Assembly: GCA_936432065.2 (NCBI GenBank)
Contig: OW386290.2
Coordinates: 49,432,843 to 49,496,842 of the forward strand
Source of the DNA: Rutpela maculata
Lineage: Eukaryota > Arthropoda > Insecta > Coleoptera > Cerambycidae
Direction of reading: 5' to 3'
Length of the DNA stretch: 64,000 nt
In this document: in pieces, positions 52,773 through 63,421 of the stretch
Position numbering within the stretch: the first letter of the stretch is position 1
How the letters are laid out: each line of letters starts with the position of its first letter
The notes under the pieces: generated by a model
What the model was told of the DNA's origin: nothing
Seen by the model: only the letters and a program-made list of their open reading frames with translations
Databases searched by the model: none
Program-made: the position numbers and the translations under genes

Positions 52773-54686
52773 ATGTGTTTCTCATCTATAAAAATTGGTA
52801 GCATAAATATAAGATCGCTTTTACCATCATTACCTGAACTAAAACGCTTAATTTCATTCAATTCATATGATATTTTTTGTATTTGGCTGCATAGTGATAT
52901 AGATGATAATTTAATTAGTATTGATGGTTTTAAACTGTATAGGAATGATCGAGGAACCAGAGGTGGTGGGGTGTGTATTTACGCCGGTAACTCTATGAAT
53001 ACTTCACTAATCTACAAAAACGATAACATTGAACAACTATAGATATCCTTAAAGAAAAAGAGGGAAAATATTGTAATTGGCGTTGGCTATAGGCCATCGT
53101 CTCAAGATATTGGATATTTCTTGTCCAAGTTTGAGGACACTCTGGGTATTATTTCATCTAATGCTACTAATATTATAATATGTACTGGAGATTTTAATAT
53201 CAACTTATATAACTTAAATAATTCGCATGTTGAAAATTTATATTCGATTCTGGATGAATTCAATCTTTCTCAAATAGTTAACTCTCCTACAAGAATTACC
53301 AGCACGACCGCTACGTTAATAGACCTTATAATTGTTTTAAATGCAGAAAATGTTCTAGAAAGTGGTGTCATCGACAGTGAGCTATCGGATCATCAGCTAG
53401 TATATTGCAAGGTAAAAGTATATGGTAGGCGTGGCGAGCCCAGAATGGTTACTTACAACAGAAACTTTAAAAAATTTAACTATAATAATTTTGAACAAGA
53501 TTTGTTTGCTATTCCATTCCATAGAATTTTTTATTTCAATGATATAGACTCAAAAGTTAACTTTCTTGTAGACAGTATAATACAATTGTTTGATAGGCAT
53601 GCTCCACTGATAACATCGAGATGTATAAAACAACATGCACCTTGGCTTACTGACGTATTAAAAGCAATGATGAAACTAAGAGATCGCGCGTTAAGCAAAT
53701 TTAAACTTACTAATAATAATGAGCATTGGTTATACTACAAACAGTTACGTAATTATACAACTCAAGCAGTACTTAGGGAGAAAAAAGCATATTTTAATTT
53801 TAATATTAACAATGTGAACGTCAAGCAGTGTTGGAAAATTTTGAAATCAAATAATATCATTCCCACTTGCAAAAACAATATTCCGGATCAGTTAAGTGAT
53901 GCTAATAAAATTAATGACTTTTTTGTTAATTCCCTACCTTCTACATCCGCATCAAACTCTGTTCTAGACAAATATAAAAATGATTCATTATTTGATTCCA
54001 ACTTTAAATTCCGGCAAATAGGCGAATTTACCGCGTTAAAAATTATTAATGAAATAAAAACAAATGCTACAGGGTGTGACGGACTAAATATAAAGATGAT
54101 AATTCTGTGCTGTCCATATATCATTCCTTATTTAACTCATATAGTGAACATATGTCTGCTTGATAGTGTTTTTCCAACTGTATGGAGTAGTGGTGTGGTA
54201 ACTGCGCTGCCCAAGAAGCCTAATCCAGAGGAATTAAAGGATCTTCGGGCTATCAGTATACTTCCCACCTTATCAAAAATAATTGAAAAGAGAATGGAAA
54301 CTCAAATTAGGGAGTATATTTCTGAATTGTCATTACTACCTCTAGCAGAGTCTGGGTTTAGGCCAGGACATAGCTGCTCTACAGCGCTTCTCCATATGTC
54401 GATGATATAGTGAGAGCGACAGATCAGGGTTTATGCACTATTTTGATCTTATTAGATTTTAGTAGGGCCTTTGATACCCTAAATTTTGAGATTTTATTAT
54501 CCATATTAAAATATATAGGACTAACAGATAGTGCAGTTAAACTTATTCAAAATTATATTGAAGACAGGCAGCAAAAAGTTGTAATTCAAAATAAAGAATC
54601 AAATTACATAACCTTAAAGTCTGGTGTTCCTCAAGGTTCCATTCTGGGCCCGTTGCTGTTTACTATATACACCAGCCAATTAATTA
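52773..54686 (+). pseudogene. LINE ORF2 part 1: endonuclease and RT
   Basis: The endonuclease begins 'IKIGSINIRSLLPSLPELKR'. It then reads YDIFCIWLHSDIDD, where the family has 'FCISETWLHS', so the catalytic glutamate is missing. It keeps RGGGVCIYAG, GDFNINL and SDHQLV. A TAG near 53041 interrupts EQL-ISLKK. RT follows with ATGCDGLNIKMI, DLRAISILPTLSKIIEK, 'ESGFRPGHSCSTALLH', then a one-base shift near 54397, 'LILLDFSRAFDTLNFEI' and SGVPQGSILGPLLFTIY. It is cut after TSQLIK by the LTR insertion. Despite the lesions the block 53121-54410 stays open for 430 codons. Confidence 0.87.
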
Positions 54687-54690
54687 AGTG

Positions 54691-57534
54691 TGTAATGACC
54701 TCTAGCGGCCATTACAGCCAAAATTAAATTATTAGCATCAATAGTATGAAGCAAGTCGCAGGGACCTCTAATATTAAGAACGTTGATCAAGTTAACTTCT
54801 TTTCAACCGCGCAGATATTAGTGCGTTTCCCGTCTAGTGAGGCATTACCGTCGTATTCGAGCGACCGTCGCAGGTATGGATTTAAAATCGAGCCTCTTTT
54901 GTTTCAAGTGCGTCTAACGAGCACATGTTTTGGCAAACGCTCTGCCTAATTAAAGTTGCAATCGCTTAAATGGATTAACTAAGTAAGTTAATTGTTGTTT
55001 AATTATGATATTAGTTAAATCCTAACCAGGGTATTTTATTTTAGATACTGATTGAATCCTATTTTCGATTTCCGATTCCTAATGCCTAATTCAAAATTTT
55101 AATTTAACTTCAATGTAATGCACATGGTACCACCATTTTAAAAAAAACTACGTATTAAATCGTAAATCACAACGGACATAATCCCTGCGGAATAAATGGT
55201 TATGGAAGGCTTTATATAGGAATTAAACTAAACTAGGACGGTTCCGACGTCATAACAGGAACACATTTAAATATCTTGGAAGAAATAAATTTTCATAATT
55301 TTTTGTCTGGAAGCCATGCTTGGTGACGCAGTGACGCCGAGGTAGGGCAAGTAGCGAGATCAAGTTAGCTGGGGAATTTAGTTTCATGCCGGAATTGGTA
55401 ACCCATGTGATGTGCTATCTTCGTCTTCCTTAACCTACGAAGAAGTGTCAATTTTTTCGCTGACGTCCAGGGGACATCACGTTCTTATTAGGAGGATCCC
55501 TCGATATAAGACAACATCAACGTCTTATTTCTAAGATAAGTCTAGTTTTTTATTTGCCATTTACCACCCTTCTAACAAAGTTTACAGTTGTTTTATCACA
55601 ACGGCTGCTATAAGCAGGATATAAATTTAAAGTAAGTAAACAAAGTGTAAGTTGATCGCTATTGAAACAATAGAGCCATTCTACGATTACGTCGTATATT
55701 TCTTAATGTTTAAGCCTTTGGTTCATGCAATTACATTGTTTTTATCAAAAGTGTTGACCGTGTGGTCGTATTTTAAAGTACAGCTGTGCTTTAACCTTTA
55801 TCGATTTTTTGTTTATCTTTTATCATTAGTATTTGTTGCGTACTGTAGTACAAACTTTTATAGTTTTAAATTATTTATATTGCCTATTATAGATACTTCT
55901 ATAATTATAGTCGCTTAATTTTAGGTTAGTTTTCTACGTTATATTTAGTGATAGAAAGTTTCCTTGGGTCACGGGGTTATTTATTGATTTAGGGTGTTTT
56001 AGTGATAAACAAGTTTAATTAACATACTACTAAGTTGTCATTTTTCAGTAGTGTTTTTACCTAAGTACGATAGATTTCGTAACATAACTTCTGTTGCTCC
56101 CGTAAAGTTGGACCGCGAGGTGAGGTTACGTTCTATTATAATTTTGCGTGTTAGTTTCACAAGAATTGCAATAATCAAGTTCTAGTAAGCAAGTTCAACA
56201 TTCATAGTGACATAGTGTTAGGAAATGTGTTTCCAGTGGTTAATTTAATGGGAGAATTGTTTTAGTTTCCCTTAACTGAGTGAGTAAATTGCTATAAATG
56301 TTTTGATTTTGTTTTTGCTGAACAAGTCATAGTTCTCCCAGGTCACAATGAAATAGATGTTTAACAGTCTAAGTTGATGGGATAAATTCAGTATTTATAG
56401 TAGTAGGAAGTTAATTTCCGTTTGTTTATTGGTTGGGATTTGTCCCTATTTCCCTCTTTCTTTGTGAGCGGCTCACTATAAATATTTGACTTTGTCTTGC
56501 ATAAACTTTACTCAAAATTTAGTTATTTGTTGGCCTTCTGCCTAACTAAATTTACTGACTACCAGTTTTCTTGAGGAGACTGTATCGTGAACTTGTAATA
56601 AAATGTAAATTTTGGCCATCATTTGTGAATCAAGGCATTGAAAATTATCATTTGAACCTCAAACTTTGTAACGTAACCTTGGCACCGGTGTCTTTATTCA
56701 GAGCTAATTGGCCTAACTTTTGCTGGGGTTTTTTGATTATTGACCAACTAAGCTAGGTCGTCTTTTTTGGATAAGGGAATTGTTTATCACTAAATGTCGC
56801 CGGGATGCTAAAATAGTGTCAAGGATACTAACCTAACAATAATTTTGTAACTAATACTTTCTATAATTCAAAGCCACGAAGTTGGCATCTGTTGTTATTA
56901 ATTGCTAACCCTCGAATTTTAGATCGTTTCGTACGATTGGTTGTGATTAAACTATTAAATTTTAAATTTTTTTTGTTTCTCTGGTGTCTGCTGTATCGTA
57001 CCTTTTCCTTTTCCGTCTCTTCTTTAGAGACTGGCGCCCAAAATAACTCTTGTAATTTTTGCCTTCAAAAAAAAAAAAAAAAAAAACTGAAAATTGTTAC
57101 ACAAAAAATATATAAAAAATTTTTTTGACAAAATTTTTTTTCAAACTTTTACAAATTTTTTAAATTTTCTTTACATCATTAAACACTCTTGGCCTTATTG
57201 GGACCGTTGCTTACGCTTACCCATGGCCCTAGGCCTCCTACAAAAACTGGCTAGCCGAGCCTAATTTGTTTTGGTAACAGGTTATTACCTTGGTGAGTTT
57301 ATGCAATTTTAGTGTCCAAACAAATTAGTTTTGTGTCACCCAGGGAATATAAATTTGACTAATAAATACTACAAATTAAATTGTAAGTGATGATGTCAGT
57401 TTGGGCTTATCCCATTTAATTTTATAGTAAAACTTCATAGTTAAGAACTCAACCATCTTAGAGTTTTGTGGATTTTTCCCGGGCAAAAAGACAAAAATAT
57501 CAATGTAGCCTTCGATGAGGGAGAACACTTTACA
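54691..57534. mobile_element. Solo-LTR-like insertion (2,844 bp) with 4-bp TSD
   Basis: The insert starts TGTAATGACC and ends CACTTTACA, so it has the TG...CA ends and a TGTAA/TTACA terminal inversion of an LTR. It is flanked by AGTG on both sides (54687-54690 and 57535-57538). Removing the insert and one AGTG joins the LINE RT codons without a shift. No gag or pol is seen and no second copy of the LTR start occurs inside, so a solo LTR fits best, although it is long for one. The first 27 bases fold on themselves (TGTAATGACC / GGCCATTACA). A run of about 20 A lies at 57067-57086. Confidence 0.8.
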
Positions 57535-57538
57535 AGTG

Positions 57539-58413
57539 TCTTCAATATTGTGTACACCACTTATATGCCGATGACACCCAACTTTATATTTCATTTAAAC
57601 CTGATGAGGCGAACAGAGCCTGCTACCAAATTAATCATGACCTTGACCTTTGTTGCCTTAACCAGGGATCACTGCTTGATTATAAATCCGAGCAAATCTA
57701 ATATTATTACATTTGGCCCTAAAAACGTTCGTAATAGTCTAAATCAAAACGTCAAAATAACTATAGATCAGAACGAAATTTCTGTGGTGGAAGAAGCAAC
57801 AAATTTGGGAGTTGTAATCGACAGTGATCTCAGGTTTAAAACTCACATTAGTAAACTTATGCAAAAATCATATGCAACAATAAAGTTAATTTATGGTAAC
57901 AGGCACTACCTCTCAAGGAAAACTAAAATTATGTTGTGTGAAAGCTTGGTATTGTCATTGTTACATTTTGCAGATTCCCTATACGGACCTAATTTAACCA
58001 CTGTATTTAAACATAAAATTCAAAAAACTGAAAATTCATGTCTGCGTTTAATCTATGGTATTCGCAGGCATGAGAGAACAACCTATAAACTAATTGATAC
58101 GGGGTGATTAAATATGGAACGTCGCAGAATTTTACACTCGGCAAGTTTATATCATAGAATTATTGTGCGTAAAATACCTCATTACCTATATAACAAAATA
58201 CAGTTTAGAACAGATGTTCATACTATTAATATAAGATTTAAGGGTTTATTAACACCACCTATTTATCATCATGAATATTTTAAACAGTCCTTCAGTTATC
58301 AAATATGCGATGTTTACAATGGTCTTCCAAACAACTTGAAAGAAATGAGTTTGAGTCAGTTTAAATCGAATTATAAAAAAGTTTTATTTAGTCAGCAATG
58401 CCAACAAAGTTAG
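57539..58413 (+). pseudogene. LINE ORF2 part 2: RT active site, thumb and tail
   Basis: Directly after the LTR the LINE resumes with QYCVHHLYADDTQLYISF (active site intact) and 'CLNQGSLLDYKSEQI'. A frame change near 57660-57690 leads to 'INPSKSNIITFGPKN', 'ATNLGVVIDSDLRFKTHIS', 'LSLLHFADSLYGPNLTTVF' and LIDTG. A TGA at 58105-58107 splits the last part, which continues NMERRRILHSASLYHRI and 'YQICDVYNGLPNNLKEMSLS' before the true stop. In this family the TGA is probably from TGG. Confidence 0.85.
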
Positions 58414-58690
58414 ATCTTTTAGTTAGTTTCTTTTTTTTTGTCTACTTTTAAATTTCCTGTCATTGTTTAATGCTCTGTTTTGTTTCTTTTTCTCGAGTCC
58501 CAAGAAACATTATTGGCATAGTTAGTAGCACAAGGTGCAGCAATCTAGGTTAAGTGGTAGAACAAATCTATAATCTGATTATAGATTTGAACTTCGCCTA
58601 ATGCCATATGTAAATTAATATCTATAAGTTTATTGTAAAACCATAGTTGGCAAATAAAGACATTTATTATTATTATTATTGTTATTATTA
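58414..58690 (+). other. LINE 3' untranslated region and (ATT)n end
   Basis: AT-rich sequence ends 'aataaagacatttattatta' followed by (ATT)n/(GTT) units. This is the usual 3' end of CR1/Jockey-like LINEs in insects. Confidence 0.7.
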
Positions 58691-59417
58691 AACAAATGGA
58701 CTGACGTCATTGTCATTACATCGACCATGAAAATTCATGATATAAAATCCGCTTTACCGCGTTTGTGAAATTGCGCTGTCTCAAATTCAATTTTATGCAA
58801 AATACGACATATTTCAATTAGATTAATAACCAAAATTGCTATTATTCTAATTTTATTGATATAAGCATTTGTGCGCGTCCCTTATTCACTAGTGACCAAA
58901 AAGTATTAATCGTATACGAAAACGATAAAATAATTTTTTGTGGTAGTTTTACTTCTGATAATTTCTCGTTATTTCGTAATTATTCGGTGTTTATGAATAT
59001 GCATTCAGACATACAAACCGGCACACGGCTGCTTGTAAACATTTCCACTTGTGTTACGGTTTTACTAATATACACAGCAAATTACATAACTAAAAGATTA
59101 ACGGATAAAGCAAACAGAAGCTTTCATCTCATTTAATTAAAACTTTTTCTTTGCACTTGAACAAAACCTCATGGGAAATTAGAAAATATCACTTTGTGTA
59201 CGAATTGCGCTCTTATTGTGCAATGAAAATATTGTTTGTTGAGTGGCTACTGAAGGGTTAACAGCATGTTTCATGGCATTTTTAAGAGTTGTTTTACGCA
59301 CAGAGGCTCATTAACTTCATGCCGAAGTTAAATACAGAGTGTTATAATACTAGGGTGTTAGAAATGTGAGTGCCATAATTTTAATAGGCGATAATCTAGA
59401 CCAAAAGATGTCAAGAA
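58691..59417. other. Unassigned AT-rich sequence
   Basis: No gene, RNA or repeat boundary is recognised. Confidence 0.4.
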
Positions 59418-59727
59418 GGCTTAATGGTGGCGGTGCCGTGCTTAAGAAAATGATTTCGTAATTCGATAACTTCTTCCTGAACCGATTAAATTTTTTTTTG
59501 ATAGAGACAACTTTACAGAATGGTGCTAGACTATTGAAAAGTCAACATTTTTTTTTTGATATTCACACAAGAAAAAAATCTTTTCTTTAGTTTTCAATAG
59601 CCTAGTACCATTATATAAAGTTGTCTTTAAAAGCCTATCAAAAATTTTTCAGAATCAGTTCAGGAATGTAGGAGAAATTGTCGAATTACGTTCACAACAC
59701 TGCCACCGCCCACCTTAATATTATTTT
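59418..59727. mobile_element. Foldback element (310 bp)
   Basis: The arms AAGGCTTAATGGTGGCGGTG and CACTGCCACCGCCCACCTTA are inverted copies extending, with mismatches, for about 140-150 bp each. The loop is short and T/A-rich. No coding capacity. Confidence 0.72.
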
Positions 59728-61119
59728 TTATCTCGTAGCACATGCGAGATGCAATAATCTGACTACACATCTGCTACACTTTGAAAAAACGTGATCTGAT
59801 GAATGCTAACAACTCGAACTTGTTTAGATATTGTTCAGATCTGTGAGACAAGGATAAAATCTCAAGTAGAACATAATATTGGATGAAATTTGATTCAATA
59901 TTGGATTAGTGTAGGATAGATTAACAAATTTTTGAAATACAAACAACAACCAACAACCCTTTTCTGTAATAAAACGTCTTAGGTGTTAGGTTAGTGAAAC
60001 TTTATTATATTATCACTAACTTAGCAAGCAGCATACTTTCTCAGCCGTAGCTGGAAACTATTCACCGATCCCTCGCGCATGTTTGGGATGCGGCTCTGTT
60101 GGAGCCCGTTCCAGGTTAGGGCCTTTCAGGCGCGCAGCCATGGAGATCAGCGCCTCCCCCCCCACAAGCCGCCTTCCATGAACCAAAAAATAAAGAAGCG
60201 TAATCTCTATCACTACAAAGCAGTATCCAAATTATCCCTCGAAATAAATATTTTGCAATTAATGCAAATATTATCTAGTAGAGGAATCTATACACATCCG
60301 ATCGCATTCTCACATTCAAAACGCAAGTAGAATCGCATTGCAGGAGTGTGAATTCGCGAAATTGGTATTTATTTATTATTTATGAATGCGGTAACATAAT
60401 AGTTTTCAACCATTTTCTGAAAAGTTTTCCTCATCCTCTGGGGAGGACGGTTGTATTGCCTCCCCCTCCCCAGATGAATTTTCTGGCTGCGCCCTTTAGG
60501 CGACGTTAGTGATGTCCGCTCTAACAGCTCAGAATCAAGAACCAACAAGGGATCACAGAGTCTCATAGTCCAAAACTTTTCTCAGAATATCCGCGGTTCT
60601 CAATAGTGCGATTTTCTATACTCTTGCGCTCTCGGTTAACTTGACAATGGGCCTTTCCTGCTATTTTTTTTTATTGTGTTATTGGAAAGATCCTATCAAA
60701 ATATTACTAAAAATGAATTTTAATTTTTTTTTCTGAACGCATAAAATACTACAGAAAATATTCAAATATTACCTAAATCAACAGCAGATTTAAACGATAG
60801 CATTCGGGCGGCAATGTGACGTCATCATAACCACACCAATCAAATATGATCTTAAACCGCTGCCAGAATTAGCTATAAAGGTGCATTCTCAAACCAAGTT
60901 CCCAAACAATCTCACTTGCGTTCTGTTTTCCATATCTTGCAATTCTATTGGTGCCTGAAGTACATTTATGAGGAACCACCAATAGAATCTCGTAAAGTAA
61001 AGTGCTAGCGTTTAATTGAGAACGTCCGTTTATAATCCCGATTGACATTGCGTAAACGTAAATGTTGTGATTTTAATCTAAAGAGACAAATAAAGTATAA
61101 AATCAAGCCCACTAAAAGG
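59728..61119. other. Unassigned sequence, GC-richer patch at 60060-60180 and 60420-60560
   Basis: Weakly inverted 'ggcgcgcagcca' and 'tggctgcgcc' (near 60130 and 60485) could be ends of a small element of about 360 bp, but I see no target duplication. No gene is recognised. Confidence 0.35.
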
Positions 61120-61122
61120 AAG

Positions 61123-61317
61123 TTAGTAACAATATACACATACGTTAAAATGATCTTCACAACAGAAAAATCCAGTATAAACAACACCAGGAACTTTTGC
61201 AACTTTCCACCACAATTTTCGAATTTTCAAATTTGTTGGGACGCGCAAAAATAACTTGGTAGTATTTTCACTAGTGATTGGACACACTGGTACTAAACAA
61301 ACCCTTGTAAGCGGCAT
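61123..61317 (-). CDS. THAP-type zinc finger exon
   Basis: A minus-strand frame starts at ATG 61317 in the context AGAAAATGCC. It encodes MPLTRVCLVPVC, then KLFLRVP, RKLWWK and GFFCCEDHF. C7, C12, C53 and H56 form the C2CH zinc site of a THAP domain, and P27, W36 and F57 are conserved positions of that fold. Right after CEDHFN comes GTATGT, a good splice donor, and the frame stops a few codons later, so the exon probably ends at about 61143. A TCTCTTTAG acceptor-like site lies near 61085, but the following sequence is not clearly coding. THAP domains bind DNA. In insects they occur in host regulators and in P-element-like transposases. No stop interrupts the domain, so this could be a live exon or a recent relic. 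Confidence 0.65.
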   Translation of the reverse strand: MPLTRVCLVPVCPITSENTTKLFLRVPTNLKIRKLWWKVAKVPGVVYTGFFCCEDHFNVCVYCY

Positions 61318-61859
61318 TTTCTAATTATAAAATAAAATTACGTAAATATCGTATCAAACATAAACAATAGAAAGTGAGGTTATCGAATATGATTTGAGCA
61401 TTTCAGTACAGCGTTGCCAGATGATATTGATATTATACCATATGTGAACCAAGATGATCAAAAATAGAAAATATAAACATGATATATGGATTTTAGACTC
61501 AGACAGTGAAAGGTTGACAGAATTTTTGCTTTTATTTAGCATCAGGTTAACGAAGAGTACGTTGAAAAGAAAAAAAATGTATTATTCAAAGTAGACAGTT
61601 GATATCGGAAATACGATGTTAACATAAAAAGACATACATCTGGCAATAGACAACTCCCTTTAAAAATACGACTTTTTATTGGTCTAATCAGACTGACGTT
61701 GCAAGCTCGCGCCTTAGAACTCATGTTTCAAATTAAGTGAAATAAAACTGATTTTGTAAAGTAAATATTTGGTAGAACATACAAAATTGCAAGAAACTAA
61801 ATTAATATAAAATTATATTGCAGTTTATTATATGGTTTGGTCGTGGTGAAATAGTAAAA
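61318..61859. other. Unassigned sequence upstream of the THAP exon
   Basis: If the THAP exon belongs to a gene, its promoter should lie here. I see no convincing TATA box or initiator. No other gene is recognised. Confidence 0.35.
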
Positions 61860-61864
61860 TTCAG

Positions 61865-63165
61865 TCATGCGGGAAAGGCCCATTGTTGTACACACTGGTC
61901 ATGGACCTTCTTAATAGTTTCGAGGACTCCTACAGTGACTGACACAACTGTGGTCTTTGCATTCCACATTCTACTAACTTCTATTTGAAGATCTTTGTAC
62001 TTGCTCAACTTCTCTGTTTCCTTAAGCATCACATTGGTGTCACTTGGGATGGCTACATCGATCAGCAAGCAGACTTTCTTTTTTTTATGTACGCTGATGT
62101 TTGATCGATTTGAACGAATTTCTCTCAGTCTGTTATAATCGGTATGTCTCAAAAAAGTGTGGCGTCTTCGATATTGACAAACTTTTCACGTATATATTTA
62201 TAATATTTTTGCGGCACCGATATTGAAGTGTCGGTGTGTGTACTCGGGTGGCGCCGCCACCACGTGACTGACATATTATTCTGCTAGTCCGCACATTCTG
62301 CAGATGCCGTCAAGAGTCTGTTTAAAGACCATTCTCTGGTGCGCTGCTGTTGTTAAGATTTCCATTTCCCCTTTCAGGCCCCAGTTGTTCAGCCTCTTTT
62401 GCTAGTTGATCGGGATCGCAAAAGAATTGTCCAATTGGCTTTGCGCAGAGTACTTCTATTTGCCACCTTTAGATACTGGTTTTAATTTTCTTATTGGCGT
62501 CCTCGTCAGTGGCTTCGATTCCCAGGTATTCTTCCTGGATTTTACATGCTTCCTTTACATACTTCTTATCCTTATCATGCTCTTTAACTTAATTTGTCCT
62601 TCCCTGTGGAATATGCGATCTCAGTCCCACTATAGAAGAGTCATAAGCAGATTCTAGGTCTATTAATCCACGGCCACCGTCCTTCCTCTTAACCTGTGCA
62701 CATCTACTTTTGGATGATGAATTTCACCCATTGTTAGGATTTTTCTCATTTTACAGTTCGAAAGCTGTGGGTACAGTAATTGTTTATTGCTGCGATTTTG
62801 TTCTTGGTGTTTAGCTCGGTCTTTAGAGCTTGCCTAATGCGACGGTAGTATTCCCTCGCAATCCTACTTTTCATATCGCCGTTGTCAATTCCGGTGCGCA
62901 CTCCAACTCCCAGGTATTTATGTGTTTCCCCCGGATTCATATTTCGTGTTTCAGATTGATCAATCAGTACGACATTCTGACTTTTCACATGTTTACCTCA
63001 TAGGAGGAACACTGTAGCGCATTCGTCTAAGCCAAATTCGATTTTGATGTCATCACATCGACTTAACTTTGTCCAGCTCTTGCTTTAGTTAAGTTTTATT
63101 CTTAGCAAATAACTTCAGGTCGTCCTTACAGAAGAAGTTATTTACTCTATTGTGTCCACTGATTT
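61865..63165 (-). pseudogene. LINE RT C-terminus with restriction-like endonuclease (R2/R4-like)
   Basis: Minus-strand blocks run in order: VNNFFCKDDLKLFAKNK (RT active site, with CKDD where the family has YMDD), ETHKYLGVGVRTGIDNG, 'SRIAREYYRRIRQALKTELN', GEIHHPKVDVHRL, 'ACKIQEEYLGIEATDEDANK', and finally KKVCLLIDVAIPSDTNVMLK with EKLSKYKDLQIEVSRMWN. The last part resembles the restriction-like nuclease found at the C-terminus of R2/R4-type LINEs. Its expected PD dipeptide reads SN here (RSNISVHKKKK), so a catalytic residue is probably lost. Many shifts and stops are present. Naming the exact clade needs a search. Confidence 0.65.
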
Positions 63166-63421
63166 CGAAAACTCTCCGTTTGTTTAGTAGGCTTGAGAGG
63201 AAGACGCAACGCGAGGCAAAAAGTAGACAAGGAAAATTCCTCTTTTAATCTACATATTCCCCGTTCTTATATGACCTTTCGAGCAGTAGAATCATATTTT
63301 CATTTTCCATCCCTTCATTTTAGTTTCCACAATGTATTATTTCCACAATATCCACAATGTTATTATGTATTATTGTTATTATTATATTTGTGTTGGTTAT
63401 CACACATCATCATCATTGGTT
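63166..63421. other. Spacer between two LINE fragments
   Basis: A T/A-rich stretch with (ATT)n and (CAT)n runs, probably the 3' end of the next LINE. No gene is recognised. Confidence 0.4.

Larger units (their letters stand above)
51600..58690 (+). mobile_element. CR1/Jockey-like LINE with ORF1 and ORF2, split by an LTR insertion
   Basis: This is the only LINE here with both ORFs. ORF1 is at 51686-52351. ORF2 starts at 52773, is interrupted at 54691-57534, and ends at 58413. The 3' tail ends in 'aataaagacatttattatta' and an (ATT)n run, as is usual for this group. Without the insertion the element is about 4.2 kb. There are at least six lesions. The 5' boundary is not certain. Confidence 0.85.

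Noticed and set aside
57032..57049. TGGCGCCC stretch resembling a retroelement primer-binding site
   Set aside because: It lies inside the LTR-like insertion, not after a CA end, and no second LTR copy follows. A chance match is more likely.
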